Of a stretch of 64,000 bases of DNA, positions 46,340 to 57,725 are shown one piece after another. Position numbers and translations under genes: made by a program. Each line of letters starts with the position of its first letter. Within the stretch, counting starts at the first letter, position 1. This DNA comes from Sipunculus nudus (taxonomy: Eukaryota > Annelida > Sipuncula > Golfingiida > Sipunculidae), in contig CM049312.1 in NCBI GenBank assembly GCA_026874595.1, forward strand, positions 64,510,929-64,574,928. Reading direction: 5' to 3'. A model generated the notes under the pieces. The model had not been told where the DNA came from. It searched no databases and saw only the letters and a list, made by a program, of their open reading frames with translations.

Positions 46340-46965
46340 AAGCTATCATTGCGACAAAGAGAGCCTTGGAGAGTGGAGGGCAACCGTTGACCTTGTGGAA
46401 AATATAGACTTGGAGGGTGCAGGGCAGCCACTGGCTTTGTAGCAGATAAATAGATTTGGAGAGTGGAGGACAGCCATTGACCTTTTAGCGGATATAGGCC
46501 TAGTGAATGGAGGGCAGTCACTGGCTTTGCAGCGACATAGGCTCGGAGAATGGGGGATAGCCATTGGCTTTGTAGCGGATACAGACTTGGAGAGTGGAGG
46601 ACAACCATTGACTTTGTACCTGGTTTAGACTTTACGAAGACATTTCAGTCATTGGTTTCTAGCGGATATACACTTGGAGAGTGGAGGGCAGCCATTTGCT
46701 TAGTAGCGGATTTAGACTTGCAGAGAGGAGGGCAGCCATTGGCTTGGTAGCGGATTTATAGACTTGCAGAGTGGAGGGCAGCCATTGGCTTTGTAGCGAA
46801 TATAGAATTGGAGAATGAAGGGCAGCGATTGGCTTTGTAGTGGATATAGACCTGGAGAGTGTAGGGCAGCTATTGGCTTTGTAGTGGATATAGACGTGAA
46901 GAAGGATGGGCAGCCTTTGTAGCGGGTTTAGACTTGGAGGGTGGAGGTTAACCAATGGCTTTTGA
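46340..46965. repeat. Minisatellite, about 44-bp unit, about 14 copies
   Basis: Units read roughly GACTTGGAGAGTGGAGGGCA then GCCATTGGCTTTGTAGCGGA. Copies vary between 38 and 46 bp. Several overlapping open frames on both strands are produced by the repeat and are not genes. Confidence 0.95.
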
Positions 46966-48119
46966 ACACATAAAGCCCTCTTTGAAAACGCGCTAGTAAG
47001 AAGTGGTGAAAGTCAAAGGCCCATAATAATTTCCCAGTATATGTAATATATATGTAGTTAAAAAGTAACAGATAATGATGTTTACATCACTCCTACAATA
47101 GATTCAAAAACAATATTCTAAATGGCATGTACATTTGGTATAAACCCTTTGCCTTGGACGTTAGGGGTGGTTCATGAAAAAACGATGCCGAGAGAAAGAT
47201 GCATGCACCAAGTAAAATAAATTGAGTAAATCACCTTTGGATATGTCCCCTCGGGTGCTTGCGTGCAACATTTTATCAAATGACAGAACCTTGAATACTA
47301 CAATGATGTTATATAACAATTACCACAAAACGGTACATGCGCCACTTCCGATAAATTTTCCCCATATTTGGTTCATTTGCTGAAAAGAACCCTGGTTAAT
47401 ATGGTATGCCTTCTTCTAAGCGACCGCATTAAATTGGCAGTAAATTATGTTTTAATCTGTCCCTCCACTGTTCTTCTATATTTGTATAGGCAATGCATCT
47501 ACGTCCCTAATTGTGACATTACATATAATTTATCGGCATGGGTTCCCGCATGGGGATAATTGCGTACATACAGGAAGTAATGTTATATTTGTATATATTA
47601 CTAGCCTTCACATATTGTAAGGTGAAATAGAAGGGAATTCTGAAGATGCCACGTCGATATTCGCAGATCCTCCACCAAGTCAAAGGTAAAGAGTTAAAAG
47701 ACGCCTTCCCAGGTCAGCTCCTGAACACCCAACAACGAGGGCAAGACGAGAAGTCGGACGAGCCAGCAGAGCATCAGCAACCACCTGCACTCCCTGATGA
47801 GACTTATGCATCATAGGCACCTGCATAAAAACAGTTTGGCACTAGTCTAGAACCTGTATTTGAACGAACAGCGAACGAGCTTTGTTGTCATCAACAGACA
47901 AGTTGAAAACCATGGGCGCGATAAATGCCAACTGGTGATAATATTTACATATGATACTGAAAATAAAAACACAGAGAGAAAATAAGTTTTCTTGTTAAGA
48001 CATACTTCCTTTTAATACTGACATAATTTGATATTTAGAATTATATGATATTTTTCAGATTTGTATGATCAATATAATTTTATATAACATTTGAATAATA
48101 ACTCCCCCCCCCCCGTAAA
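46966..48119. other. No confirmed gene; one small open frame
   Basis: Apart from the small frame at 47646-47816, nothing recognisable. An 11-C run lies at 48104-48114. Confidence 0.5.
47646..47816 (+). CDS. Small unassigned open frame (56 aa)
   Basis: ATG to TAG, 56 residues, polar and GC-richer than its surroundings (starts MPRRYSQILHQVKGKEL, ends PPALPDETYAS). The composition (Gln, Glu, Pro) looks protein-like, but no family is recognised. It could be a terminal exon (an AG precedes the ATG) or a fragment of a mobile element. Confidence 0.2.
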   Translation: MPRRYSQILHQVKGKELKDAFPGQLLNTQQRGQDEKSDEPAEHQQPPALPDETYAS

Positions 48120-48305
48120 CCCTCGAATAGACGCAGGAGAAATTGTAATAATAAACCTTTATCACAGAGAATGAGGCAAGTTTGCTTTCAAGACTGTATG
48201 CGGAAACAGCGTATAAAAATGTAGGGAAACATGATTTTGCAGTTAAATGTACCGCTTGTCACATTCACAATGCACAGCAGTAATGGGACGACAAATAATA
48301 ACTCT
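48120..48305. repeat. Dispersed repeat pair, copy 2
   Basis: Same orientation as 32325-32520; GACGCAGGAGAAATTG, AGAGAATGAGGCAAGTTTG and GTCACATTCACAATGCA are shared. Confidence 0.65.
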
Positions 48306-48524
48306 GCTTATCAGTATATGCTTGCAGAAGCCCAACATTCCTGTGAACAAGTACAGTAGTAATGGCATAAAAAACCGACTGATGAGGATGAGATTACTGA
48401 GGTGGGGAACCACCGACAATGGACGAGCTATTTCAATCCACTTTCATATATAGTCACGGCATGTTGTTTATTGAAAGTAACAACTGAATGTTGTAACAAT
48501 GAGGAATGGGTTTGAATTCTCCTA

Positions 48525-50170
48525 AGATAGGATAAGATTAGATATATTTTATTAATCCCAAGCTTGTAAATTACATTTTGTCCTCACAAATATATAAAAA
48601 AAGAAAATATTTACTACTACAATAAGTGTAACAAAAATATTCCAGAATACCCCTTAAAGCACTGTAAAACAATACTTTACATGACTGGATACTACATACA
48701 TGCATTACTTATATGATATACTTAAATAAACAAAATTGCTGTCATGCACGGACGAACACATAAACAATACACATAAAAACAGACGGACTGCTGCATATTT
48801 AGTTTTAACTAAATTAAGCAAAAAGGGGAAAAAGTCTAGCGAGTAAAAGGGTCTGGGTATAAAGATATGGCACGTGGTAAAAGGAATTTTTATATCGTTG
48901 TGTACTGGTGTGTGGTATGCGAAGACGTCCACTTCTCTCGATCCGCAGTTCATCAAAGCAACGTCCAAGTGGATGCGTATCGTCCACCATAATGCAGCAA
49001 AGTATAGCCGTCAATTTGGTTTGAAACATTTGTTGTGATGTCATCAAATTTCCTACCAACTACTGCTCCCATTTCTTCTTATTAACTTGTCCACTTTAAC
49101 CGTATTCTGTTTTGTCGTGTTTCCACCCCAACAAACAATACCGAAGTTGATAACCCTCTGTACAATAGAACAATAAAAAAAAAATAAAGCTAATCGGATT
49201 CGACCTAAAAAAATTCTTGATTTACGTTAAAAAAAGGAACCAGTATTAACGTTTGTTCTTGTCATATTCACATGCTCCCCCTGCTAAGCTGACTGTCAGT
49301 GACTAAACCTTAATATTCATACTTCTCAACAGTATCCTCCACTTCCTTTTTTAAAGTAGCATGTCCAGTTGCACTTTTCTTCTTTCTAAAATCTAAAATT
49401 AGTTCTTATGTTTTTGATACGTTTAAATAAATTAAAATTTGCATCACACCATTTCACAAAAGATCTATTTGTTGAATATAGTGAGTGTCATCGTCGTATC
49501 TGATGCAGCCTGTGAGTGAAGTGTCATCTGCAAACTTCACTAATGAACATGATGGATGAGTGTGTCTGGAATCGGCCGTATAAAGAGTGAACAACGCTGG
49601 AGAGAGTACAGTCCCCTGAAGAGCGCCAATGTTTGTTTATCACATATATGAGGTTGCAAAAACGTGCTTTACATACTGTGTCCGATTCGTTAAGTAATTA
49701 AATTCCAGCTTATTGTAAATGGTGAAACATTCATATTAACAAGTTTTCAACCCAAAATATGCGGTTGAATACCTTAGTAGTATTGAATGCATTGAGAAAT
49801 CGTTAAAACAATACTCGTATGGGAGTGCCAGTAATTTCAAGATGGCTGTGCCATGTCTGTAAAAGATAGAGAACTGTGTCATCGACACTATACGGCCCGG
49901 GCAGTAGGCAAACTGAAGAGGAGAAACTTACTCTCTGACCTGTGATAAATATCTTGCAGTACAACTCGTTCAAAAACTTTTCATATACATGATGTTAGAA
50001 CCATCGGTCAAAGATCATTAAGATTTAGAATCTTTTGTTTCTTTGGTAAATACACGACTGTTTCCATCCATCAGGTACATTATACTTAATAAGTGAAATA
50101 TTAAAAATGTAAAATCCCTGCTAACCGTTCATGTTTTGTGTAATCGTTGGCTTACACCGTCAGGCCCCCA
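48525..50170 (-). pseudogene. LINE relic: reverse transcriptase and 3' end
   Basis: On the minus strand, ordered blocks are seen. FAYCPGR is near 49900 and GTPIRVLF near 49800. GALQGTVLSPALFTLYTAD is near 49600 (the PQGxxLSPxLF block) and KFADDTSLTGCI near 49525 (catalytic FADD box intact). FGIVCWGGN is near 49130, and SGRLRIPHTSTQRYKNSFYH near 48900 (the usual C-terminal block). The blocks lie in different frames with stops between. The 3' end has TTAATAAAATATATC at about 48560. A CR1/L2-like element with PQGTVLSP-type reverse transcriptase fits best. Confidence 0.82.
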
Positions 50171-51846
50171 AGCTCACGAACAACCTGTCGCCCCAGGAGT
50201 GGCGCCATAAAAAACTATAATTTCTTTGCACCTCAGGTGGCATAGTTTCCCCACACAATTAATCCCCCCCCCCCCTTTTTTTTATTTTTATAAGAATAGG
50301 CCCCCATCTTCAGCAGCATATACTGACACTTGGCAAGCGACCATGGTTTCTTCCATCTATCAACATGAGAAACAATATTTTTTACCAAATTTTGGATTAT
50401 TCAAGGTCAAGGCCACTCTCATAAAGCTATCCAAGACGGATAAACGTGCCATAATTTCAGGCTGATACATCCATCTACTCCTGAGATATAAGCAATTTTT
50501 ACCCAAAGCAAATAGATGGACGCTACCGAACGACAACCGAGATGGCGCCATCAGTCTTGAATTCAAGATAGAGGTATCGAAGCTCGATGGACTTTCAGGC
50601 CAATACGGCAAATCACTTCTGAGAAATGGGCATTTATTTATTCTATGAAAACAGGAAGATAGGTGGCGCCACCGTCTGTTTGACGTTAAAACTCTCAAAA
50701 ATGGATGTACATGCCAAATTTCAGACCAACACATTGAACGACTCCTTAGAAATGGGCAATTTTTCACCTAAAGCAAATATACGGACGAACGCTACACGAA
50801 AATGATTGCAGATGGCGCCACCATTTTAGAAAATGAGATGGGGGTATCCAAGATCTATAGACAAACACAATTTCAGGCCAATACGGCAAATCACTTCTGA
50901 GAAAATGGCATTTATTTATTCAATGAAAACAGGAAGTTAGATGGCGCCACCTGTTTTGTGTACGAGAAAACTCTTTTAGATGTAGTACATGGTAAATTAC
51001 AGACCAATACATTGATCGACTTCTGAGATATGAGCAATTTTCACCTAACGCAAATGTACGGATGGGTGCCACACGAAATATAACTTCAGATGGCGCCACC
51101 GGTTTTGAATACGAAATGGAGGTTTCAAAGATCTATGAACATGCACAATTTCAGGCCAGTACGGTGAATCACTCTTAATAAAAGGGCATTAATTTATTCT
51201 ATGAAAACGGTAAAAAGGTAAGTGGCGCCACCTGTCTGTTTGACGTTAAAACTCTCCAAAATGGATGTACATGCCAAATTTCAATGAAAACAGGAAGGTA
51301 GATGGCGCCACCTGTCTTGTGTACGAGAAAACTCTTTTAGATGTAGTACATGCCGAATTTCATACCAACACATTGAACGACTCCTGAGATATGAGAAATA
51401 TTTACCTAAAGCAATGTACGGATGGACGCCACACGAAAACGATTGCAGATGGCGCCACCATTCTTGAATATGAGATGGGGGTATTCAAGGTCTACGGACA
51501 TGCACAATTTCAGGCCAATACGACAAATCATTTCTATGAAAAGGGCATTAATTTATACTATGAATTCGGTAAGGTAAGTGGCGCCTCCTTTCTTGTGTAC
51601 GAGAAAACTCTCCAAAATAGATGTACATGCCAAATTTCAAACCAATACATTGAACCACTCCTGAGATATGAGCAATTTTTACCTAAAGCAAATGTACGGA
51701 TGGATGCCACACGAAAAATAACTTCAGATGGCGCAACCGGTTTTAACTACGAGATGGAGGTTTCAAAGATCTATGAACATGCACACTTTCAGGCTAATAC
51801 GGTTAATAACTCTTGAGAAAAGGGCATTTATTTATTCTATGAAAAC

Positions 51847-52264
51847 GGTAAAAAGGTATTGCCGATGACGAAAAAACTTTTTAACTTGCATAACTGGGAA
51901 ACTGGTTAAAACGGTCCAAATGACCGAAATCGCAAGTAAAAGGGCTTTGCGTCCTCGAAGTAAAGTCGTTCACAAGGATCGAGTTCGGCTCTCGAATGGC
52001 ACGGCTGGGTCTCCGCTGCTGGGATCGGTAGAGGGAATGAGGGTTGCTTCGGGCTTTGTGGCTGTGGGTGCTGTAGCTTTCTAACAAGGACTTCAACCCT
52101 GGAGAGAAGAGGGCGCCCCCTATGGCTCCTTGCTTGGCTTGGCGTGGCACTGCGACTGTTGGCTCAGAGAACGTGCTTAAGGAGCGCACAGGGCTGAGGT
52201 CTTGACCGCAGCAACCTGTAGCTGCTCGATGAGCGTATACTTCTTTTGGCTTGGTAAAAAGGTA
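51847..52264 (-). mobile_element. 394-bp GC-rich insertion with 12-bp target-site duplication
   Basis: The insert 51859-52252 is flanked by identical GGTAAAAAGGTA (51847-51858 and 52253-52264). The same site without insert is present at about 51195-51230 in a sister unit (GAAAACGGTAAAAAGGTAAG), so the duplication is a true insertion mark. On the minus strand the insert is open from its first base to TAA at 51881-51883. That is about 123 codons with G/C-rich third positions, rich in Ser, Arg and Pro (for example QDLSPVRSLSTFSEP, SQQRRPSRAIREPNS, ending FNQFPSYAS). About 22 bp of AAAAAGTTTTTTCG-type sequence follow the stop. No terminal inverted repeats and no poly(A). It looks like a 5'-truncated retrocopy of an unknown gene or the 3' part of an unknown retroelement. 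Confidence 0.7.
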
Positions 52265-52769
52265 ATGGCGCCACCTGTCTATTTGACGTGAAAACTCTCC
52301 AAAATGGATGTACATGCCAAATTTCAGACTTACACATTGAACGACTCCTGAGATATGAGCAGTTTTGACCTAAAGCAAATGTACGGATAGACGCCACACA
52401 AAAAATGATTGCAGATGGCGCCACCAGTCTTGAATACATGATGGAGGTATCCATGATCAATGGACATGCACAATCAGCCCAATCTGTCCATTAGTTTTTG
52501 ATTATAATGCTCACAGTACTGTCAAGAGTTAATGATGGGTATTTAAAGGCGCGAAAACAGGAAAAGGACAAAAGGTGGGGCCACCTGTCTTCTGCAGACA
52601 AAGCTATCCAAGATCTTCGGTCAATTTGAATTTTGGACCAATCTATGTATCCCTTATTGAGATGTGTATTATTTTGTGAGATTTTCACCATATATGGCAA
52701 TAGTCAAGGTCAAGGCCACTCTCATAATATACATCGTCCCATAACCCATATCTATGTATTTGCATAATA

Positions 52770-53290
52770 TGGAAGAAATCTGTCTCTTACTTTTACTGAC
52801 GAGCCCAGTTTTTATCAACAGTAAACCGGCATTATCATATACTTAGAGGGCCCCGAGGAGACGAAATACAGCAAAACATGAATGTGTAAAACATTCTGTT
52901 TTATATATGCTAATGTTTAATATCCAGCAATTGTATGATTGAACAAGTTTTTTTTTTTTTTTTGGTTTATTTGAGTCAATGGTTGGTCTCCTGGCCCAGG
53001 TTGTTTTAATCCTTACCTTCAGTCTGAGTCTGACGTAATATTTATCCAAAAGTTCAATCGCTTCTTCCACGCTTGTTGGCGCGACTGAGCAGCCAGGACC
53101 GTGGTGTCATCTGATGGCGACAAAAATCACTATTGATGTTCTTGAGGCAAGGATTGACTGATCACTGCATGTCACGTGTAAACTTTACATAATGGTCACA
53201 TCCATTATAATCTGATCATCATCTCTATGATGGGAATAGTATAGAGACTTTGAACATGCATTTATTCTTTTGTTAGATTGTTTTTTTTTA
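52770..53290 (-). pseudogene. TRIM 3'-flank fragment without the gene
   Basis: Matches 56960-57440 (and from about 52960 also 37250-37600): ATCAACAGTAAACCGG, CCCGAGGAGACGAA, GTTGTTTTAATCCTT, TTCAATCGCTTCTTC-ACGCTT, CCGTGGTGTCATCTG, TTTTGTTAGATTG. The homology breaks off at the TA tract at 53294, before any coding sequence. It marks a third duplication event that lost, or never carried, the TRIM coding region. Confidence 0.8.
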
Positions 53291-53293
53291 TGT

Positions 53294-53342
<49 letters not shown>
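53294..53342. repeat. (TA)n microsatellite
   Basis: About 23 TA units at the breakpoint of the TRIM-flank fragment. Confidence 0.95.
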
Positions 53343-53345
<3 letters not shown>

Positions 53346-53649
53346 AAGGAAACTAATAACAACAGATCACGTAGTCGTGACGGGCATAAATGTGTTATGG
53401 AGATAAAAAAATCAGATTCTGTAACACTAGGCAGCGTGATATGTCTAGGGGAATGAATAAAGAAGTCAGTGGATTTTGGCATACAAATGATTATCATTTA
53501 TTCTTAAAACAACCCTAATATTATTATACACTAAAGCAATACAATTACACAGTATAACAACAGTACAACAGCAAATCAATACAATTACACAGTATAATAA
53601 ATAAAGTGTAGAGTACCTGGTTCCACCACTGTCAACAAGCGAACAAGAT

Positions 53650-53815
53650 ACATCGCGTGGGAACGGGTTGTTTTTTGCGTAGGAACGAGAAACTATCGCG
53701 TGGGTACGAGATAGTATCGTTTGTTAAAGAGATCGTTATCGCATGGAAATATTATATCACGTTCAAATATGTACTATTGGGTGGGAACGAGATAAAAATA
53801 TGTGTCACCATAACA
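53650..53815. repeat. Degenerate GCGTGGGAACGAGA repeat
   Basis: ATCGCGTGGGAACGGG, TTGCGTAGGAACGAGA, ATCGCGTGGGTACGAGATAG and TTGGGTGGGAACGAGAT recur with about 30-bp spacing. Confidence 0.6.
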
Positions 53816-54409
53816 TGCCAAATTTCAGACAAATATATTGAACTACTCCTGATATATGAGAAATTTTTACCAAAAGCAAACGCACGCCACGAGAAAATGA
53901 TTACAGATGGCGCCCAAGTCCTGAGTACGAGATTGAGGTATCCAAGATCTATGGACATGCGCAATGTTTGGCTGATACTGTAAACCAATCCTGAGAAAAG
54001 AGGATCAATGTATTCTACAAAAACGAAAAGGTAAGTGGCTCCACCTGTCTGGTATACGAGAAAACTGTCAAAGATGGATTGCCATGCCAAAAATCAGACT
54101 ATACATTTAACCGTTCCTGAGATATGAGTGATTTTACCCTAAGCAGACGCATGGATGGATGCCACGCATTTGAGATTGGCGCAACCAGTCGTGAGTACGA
54201 GATGGACGTGCACAATTTCACCCCAATACATTGAATCGCTCCTCAGATATAGGGAGTCATCACTAAGACACCCAGATTTATACTGCATGAAAATAATTGC
54301 AGTTGGCGCCACCAGTCTTTGTTAAGCAACAGTTCACATGTGAACAAAGGCTGCTGGGTTTCGGGAAGGTAGGTCCAATTGTTTCAGAAGAGTTCTCCGG
54401 AAGCGAATG

Positions 54410-54445
54410 CGATGCGGCGGTGGCGGCGGTGGCGGTGGCTGTGGC
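54410..54445. repeat. GGCGGT microsatellite
   Basis: GCGGCGGTGGCGGCGGTGGC and similar; the runs of Ala/Val or Pro in the frames here come from the repeat. Confidence 0.85.
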
Positions 54446-54693
54446 AGAGGTGTGTACTTGTACAGAAGGACTGATAAACAATTCTTTAGTGAAAACAGAA
54501 TTTTGACGCTTCCCAACTCAAAGACACGGGACATGGGTACGAATAGTCATGAGTGAAGAGTACAATGTAGTCCGTCGAAACACGTAAATTTGATTAGAAT
54601 TGTTTCAAAGCAAATTACATGAATATCTGTGTTTTATGATAATAACCCCAACAATAAGTAATGTATGTTGTAATATATAGTAAGTAATATATG

Positions 54694-54698
<5 letters not shown>

Positions 54699-54735
<37 letters not shown>
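54699..54735. repeat. (TA)n microsatellite
   Basis: About 18 TA units. Confidence 0.95.
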
Positions 54736-54741
<6 letters not shown>

Positions 54742-55439
54742 GATTTTACTAACCTTTAGGGCAGGGTACCAATAGTCATGAAGAGATTCAGACAGTGAAT
54801 ATGTAACTACTCTTTTCACACAATGTGCAGAATCAGACTAACCTGAATACGACTCTGCTGGTTAGGGTTAACTGCACTAAAAGAGCGGGGGTTCCATATG
54901 CATCATCGTCGTAGATATAAATGTGGTGAAGAAAATAATGTTGTCCGTTCAAACACGTTGGATTAAAATTGTTCAAATTACATGACCATGAGTGTTTTTG
55001 TGGTAATCACTTCGCGGAATAAGTAATATATTTTTAAAGATGCGCATGTGACATGTAAACAGGTGTTTCCTCGAAATGTAACAAATTTGATTTTGAAGTT
55101 TGACAGTTCAGACAATGTCCCCGCCTGTGCCACAGTGCCTAACTGGAAGAGGTTAGTTTTGAGTAAAAACAACCTCTAGCGAAAGGGTGCCAATTTCCTT
55201 CTCCGATCCAGCAAACGTCCATTTGAAAACAAAAACAAAATTGAATTAAAAAAGCGTCAGATATCGGGGCGCAAACCCTATGCGGAAGATAGTGATATGG
55301 AGTTTTAATTAACCCTGTGTTGATGTTCCTGGGAACTTTTTTACTGAATATTTTGAAAAATGCCCTGGTTATCGTGGAATTGCTGTACTTGACTAATAAA
55401 CATAACGAACAACAACCATGCCCCCCCCCCATGATGTCG
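54736..55439. other. No gene seen
   Basis: A minus-strand frame of 157 codons crosses 55139-55612 but shows no domain, no coding composition, and crosses a 10-C run; not called as a gene. Confidence 0.45.
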
Positions 55440-55570
55440 TCGTTTAACGGACCTTTCAGGAAAACGGCACGTGGCTTGACGTTAATTCCTATGATGTACA
55501 TTGGTTTACGGACACCTTTCATGGAAACGGCTCGTGCCGTGACGTCATTGTCGCCTGTGACGTAACGGAT
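55440..55570 (+). promoter_or_regulatory. Duplicated block with CRE-like sites
   Basis: Two related units (ACGGACCTTTCAGGAAAACG and ACGGACACCTTTCATGGAAA) of about 65 bp. The second holds TGACGTCA at 55540-55547 and TGACGTAA at 55558-55565; the first has TGACGTTA. It lies about 380 bp upstream of the candidate exon at 55944. A promoter role is only a guess. Confidence 0.25.
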
Positions 55571-55943
55571 CACGCTCGACAGATGGCAGTTGGTCACATG
55601 CAACAAGTGCAAGTGCTAAAATGTGCAATGAAAACTCATTAAACACTCATTTTGGGGTTAGATTTGAGATTTACACCAAAATTGAACTTCATCAACACTT
55701 TCATAACACCAGCCTATATGACAAATTTCAATACATCCGTTATACCGTCTCCAGATAACGTCCGGACATACATACAAACACCCTCACACACAGAATCGAG
55801 TTAAAACATTCAAAACAATACTGTGGTTGGCTTTATATTGACGGGGCTCAATTTTCGCGATGGTGCAAATATTAATATTTTAATAAAAACCAAAATAGGT
55901 ATGAATTCCCTGTTACACAAAGATATGTTTTGCTCAAACAACA

Positions 55944-56255
55944 ATGACCGTCACTACCGGAACCTTGATCATATCATGTTCGGATTACGTAATAGAAACA
56001 TCTTTCCATGGAAATAACAAGTTGGATACGGAAGGTGCCATATCCCTGAAGCGGCCGCGCACGAAAGGTCTGCCTGATCCCCGTAACTCTGAGTATGAAT
56101 GTGAAGAAAAAGCACAGCTTTCTAACATTAAGCGGCGAATGATAAGATCGACCGACAGCCGACAAAGCGTAAGTGGGGATAGTTCAAGCAGTTCTACAAA
56201 GACAAATGGCTTGCGATCACAATTTATTAATAAAATCAGACATGCAGAACTTCAG
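55944..56255 (+). CDS. Candidate coding exon, unrecognised
   Basis: An open plus-strand frame ends at a strong donor (CTTCAG|GTGAGA, phase 0). The last 80 codons have protein-like, polar composition with basic clusters (SLKRPRTKGLPDPR and NIKRRMIRS) and a Ser-rich run (SGDSSSSSTKTNG), resembling a disordered nuclear segment. The start is uncertain: the ATG at 55944 could begin a first exon, or an acceptor such as AACAAG before TTGGAT (about 56020) could open an internal exon. No partner exon was found downstream before the minus-strand TRIM gene. No family is recognised. Confidence 0.4.
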
Positions 56256-56689
56256 GTGAGAACCAAGCATTTTTTTCATGTAAAACTAGATCATTGACAC
56301 GTCGCACGTTTCGATCAACATGATCGTCATTTTGACTACATTCATTTCCCACTAATGACCATTATTGCCATTGGTGGCACCTACCGAGACTATTTTCCCA
56401 TGACAGCAAGGTTTCATATCTGCGTGGTTTCAATTTTGCGGCTTTTCCCCTACGGGAAATATTTCGCCTACGGGAAATATTCAAATTCAATCAAGGAAAA
56501 AAAACACTCCATTCTCTTTCAATATCAGTACGATAGAAACAACACTATTCATGCATGCTTTTAGGGTAGACCTCCTTAAACTACACACGATTTCATGTGT
56601 AACTTAATAGTGTTCAGCGGTACCGTGTTTACAAATTGGCTGAGCGGGCGGCAGCCCAGGAAATCATAGGTAAGGCCCTCCTGCCAAAT

Positions 56690-56717
56690 TATAATAATTA
56701 TAATAATAATAATAATA

Positions 56718-56777
<60 letters not shown>

Positions 56778-56850
56778 ATCATTAAAAAATAACAATAATA
56801 ACACAATAATAATAATAATAATAATAATAGAAATAATAATAATAAAAACT
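56690..56850. repeat. (ATT)n/(AAT)n microsatellite
   Basis: An AAT run switches to about 20 ATT/TTA units and then back to AAT units, forming an inverted trinucleotide tract. Confidence 0.95.
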
Positions 56851-57707
56851 TTACCATTTGTTTAATATAAATTTATCTGTTATGACGAAAACTATGGAAT
56901 ACTAAAGAAAAAACAATGAATATTCTCAGTCCGAGATTTACGAAGACATTTGTTTGAGTGTTCTCGCTCTTGCTTTTCCTGACAGGCCGAGTTTTAGCAA
57001 CAGTAAACCGGGATCATCATATGCCCAACTGGTCCCGAGGAGACGAATATATACATGTGTAAATCGTTTTGTATTATATATAGTTATATACCAGAGGTAC
57101 ATTTTGAGCAGTGTACTATTTTAATTGCATAATGAAGGAGAATAAATTGTTTTTGATTATTTGAGTCACCCAAGGCCTCCTTGTTCTCGGTTGTTTTAAT
57201 CCTTCACCGAAATTCAGTGCGAGTCTGACGTTATGGTTAGCAAAACGTTCAATCGCTTCTTCGACGCTTCTTGGCGCGACTGAACAGTCCGGACTGTGGT
57301 GTCACCTGGTGGTGACTATAGTCATTACTGATGTTCTCGAATGCAAGGATTGACAAAAAATTGTAAGTGTAATGGTCGCCTCCCTTATTATCTGATCTAA
57401 GATGGAATAGCATGGCGCCTTTGAACATTTATATAAGTTTTTTAGATTGTTTTATACTTATTTTTAGATATATTTACAATATCAGTATATGTATATGTTC
57501 TTGAGATATGGTTTTTTTGTTGTTCTGTGCCATGATAAAATATTTATTTACTTAAACATTTATGATGTAATGTTGAGGTGTTTATGTAACTATGATTTTA
57601 TCGATGAGGTAAAGAGAAAAAAGTGTAAGTATCAGAGGAATCTACGAGGAAAATACAATTAAGATTCCGTGTTTGGTTTAGATATTGAACAAATGCTGAT
57701 GCTGACA

Positions 57708-57713
57708 TTTATT
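57708..57713 (-). terminator. Poly(A) signal AATAAA
   Basis: AATAAA lies 13 bases after the TRIM stop on the minus strand. The left copy has GATAAA at the same place. Such a short 3' UTR is unusual, so a more distal site may be used. Confidence 0.35.
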
Positions 57714-57725
57714 CCAAAGTGCCGA

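Larger units (their letters stand above)
50490..54330 (+). repeat. 277-bp satellite, TGGCGCCA family, main array
   Basis: About ten degenerate units of GATATGAGCAATTTTTACCT, ACGGATGGACGCCACACGAA, TTGCAGATGGCGCCACC and so on. TGGCGCCA or close variants start at 50664, 50813, 50942, 51091, 51223, 51303, 51450, 51579 and 51729, and again at 52266 and 52416, with spacing alternating near 149 and 129. The array is interrupted by an insertion (51859-52252), a TRIM-flank fragment (52770-53290) and unrelated DNA to about 53800. It is homologous in reverse complement to 17590-18370. Confidence 0.9.

Noticed and set aside
46198-46955. Open frames of 98-136 codons with repeated LHSPSLYPLQS
   Set aside because: Produced by the 44-bp minisatellite; no start context, splice sites or family.
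50360-54090. Long frames in the satellite (for example 50360-50767 and 51391-51816)
   Set aside because: They follow the 277-bp unit and stop or shift in other units; no protein family is seen.
55139-55612. 157-codon minus-strand frame
   Set aside because: No coding composition, no domain, and it crosses a 10-C run and a duplicated non-coding block.
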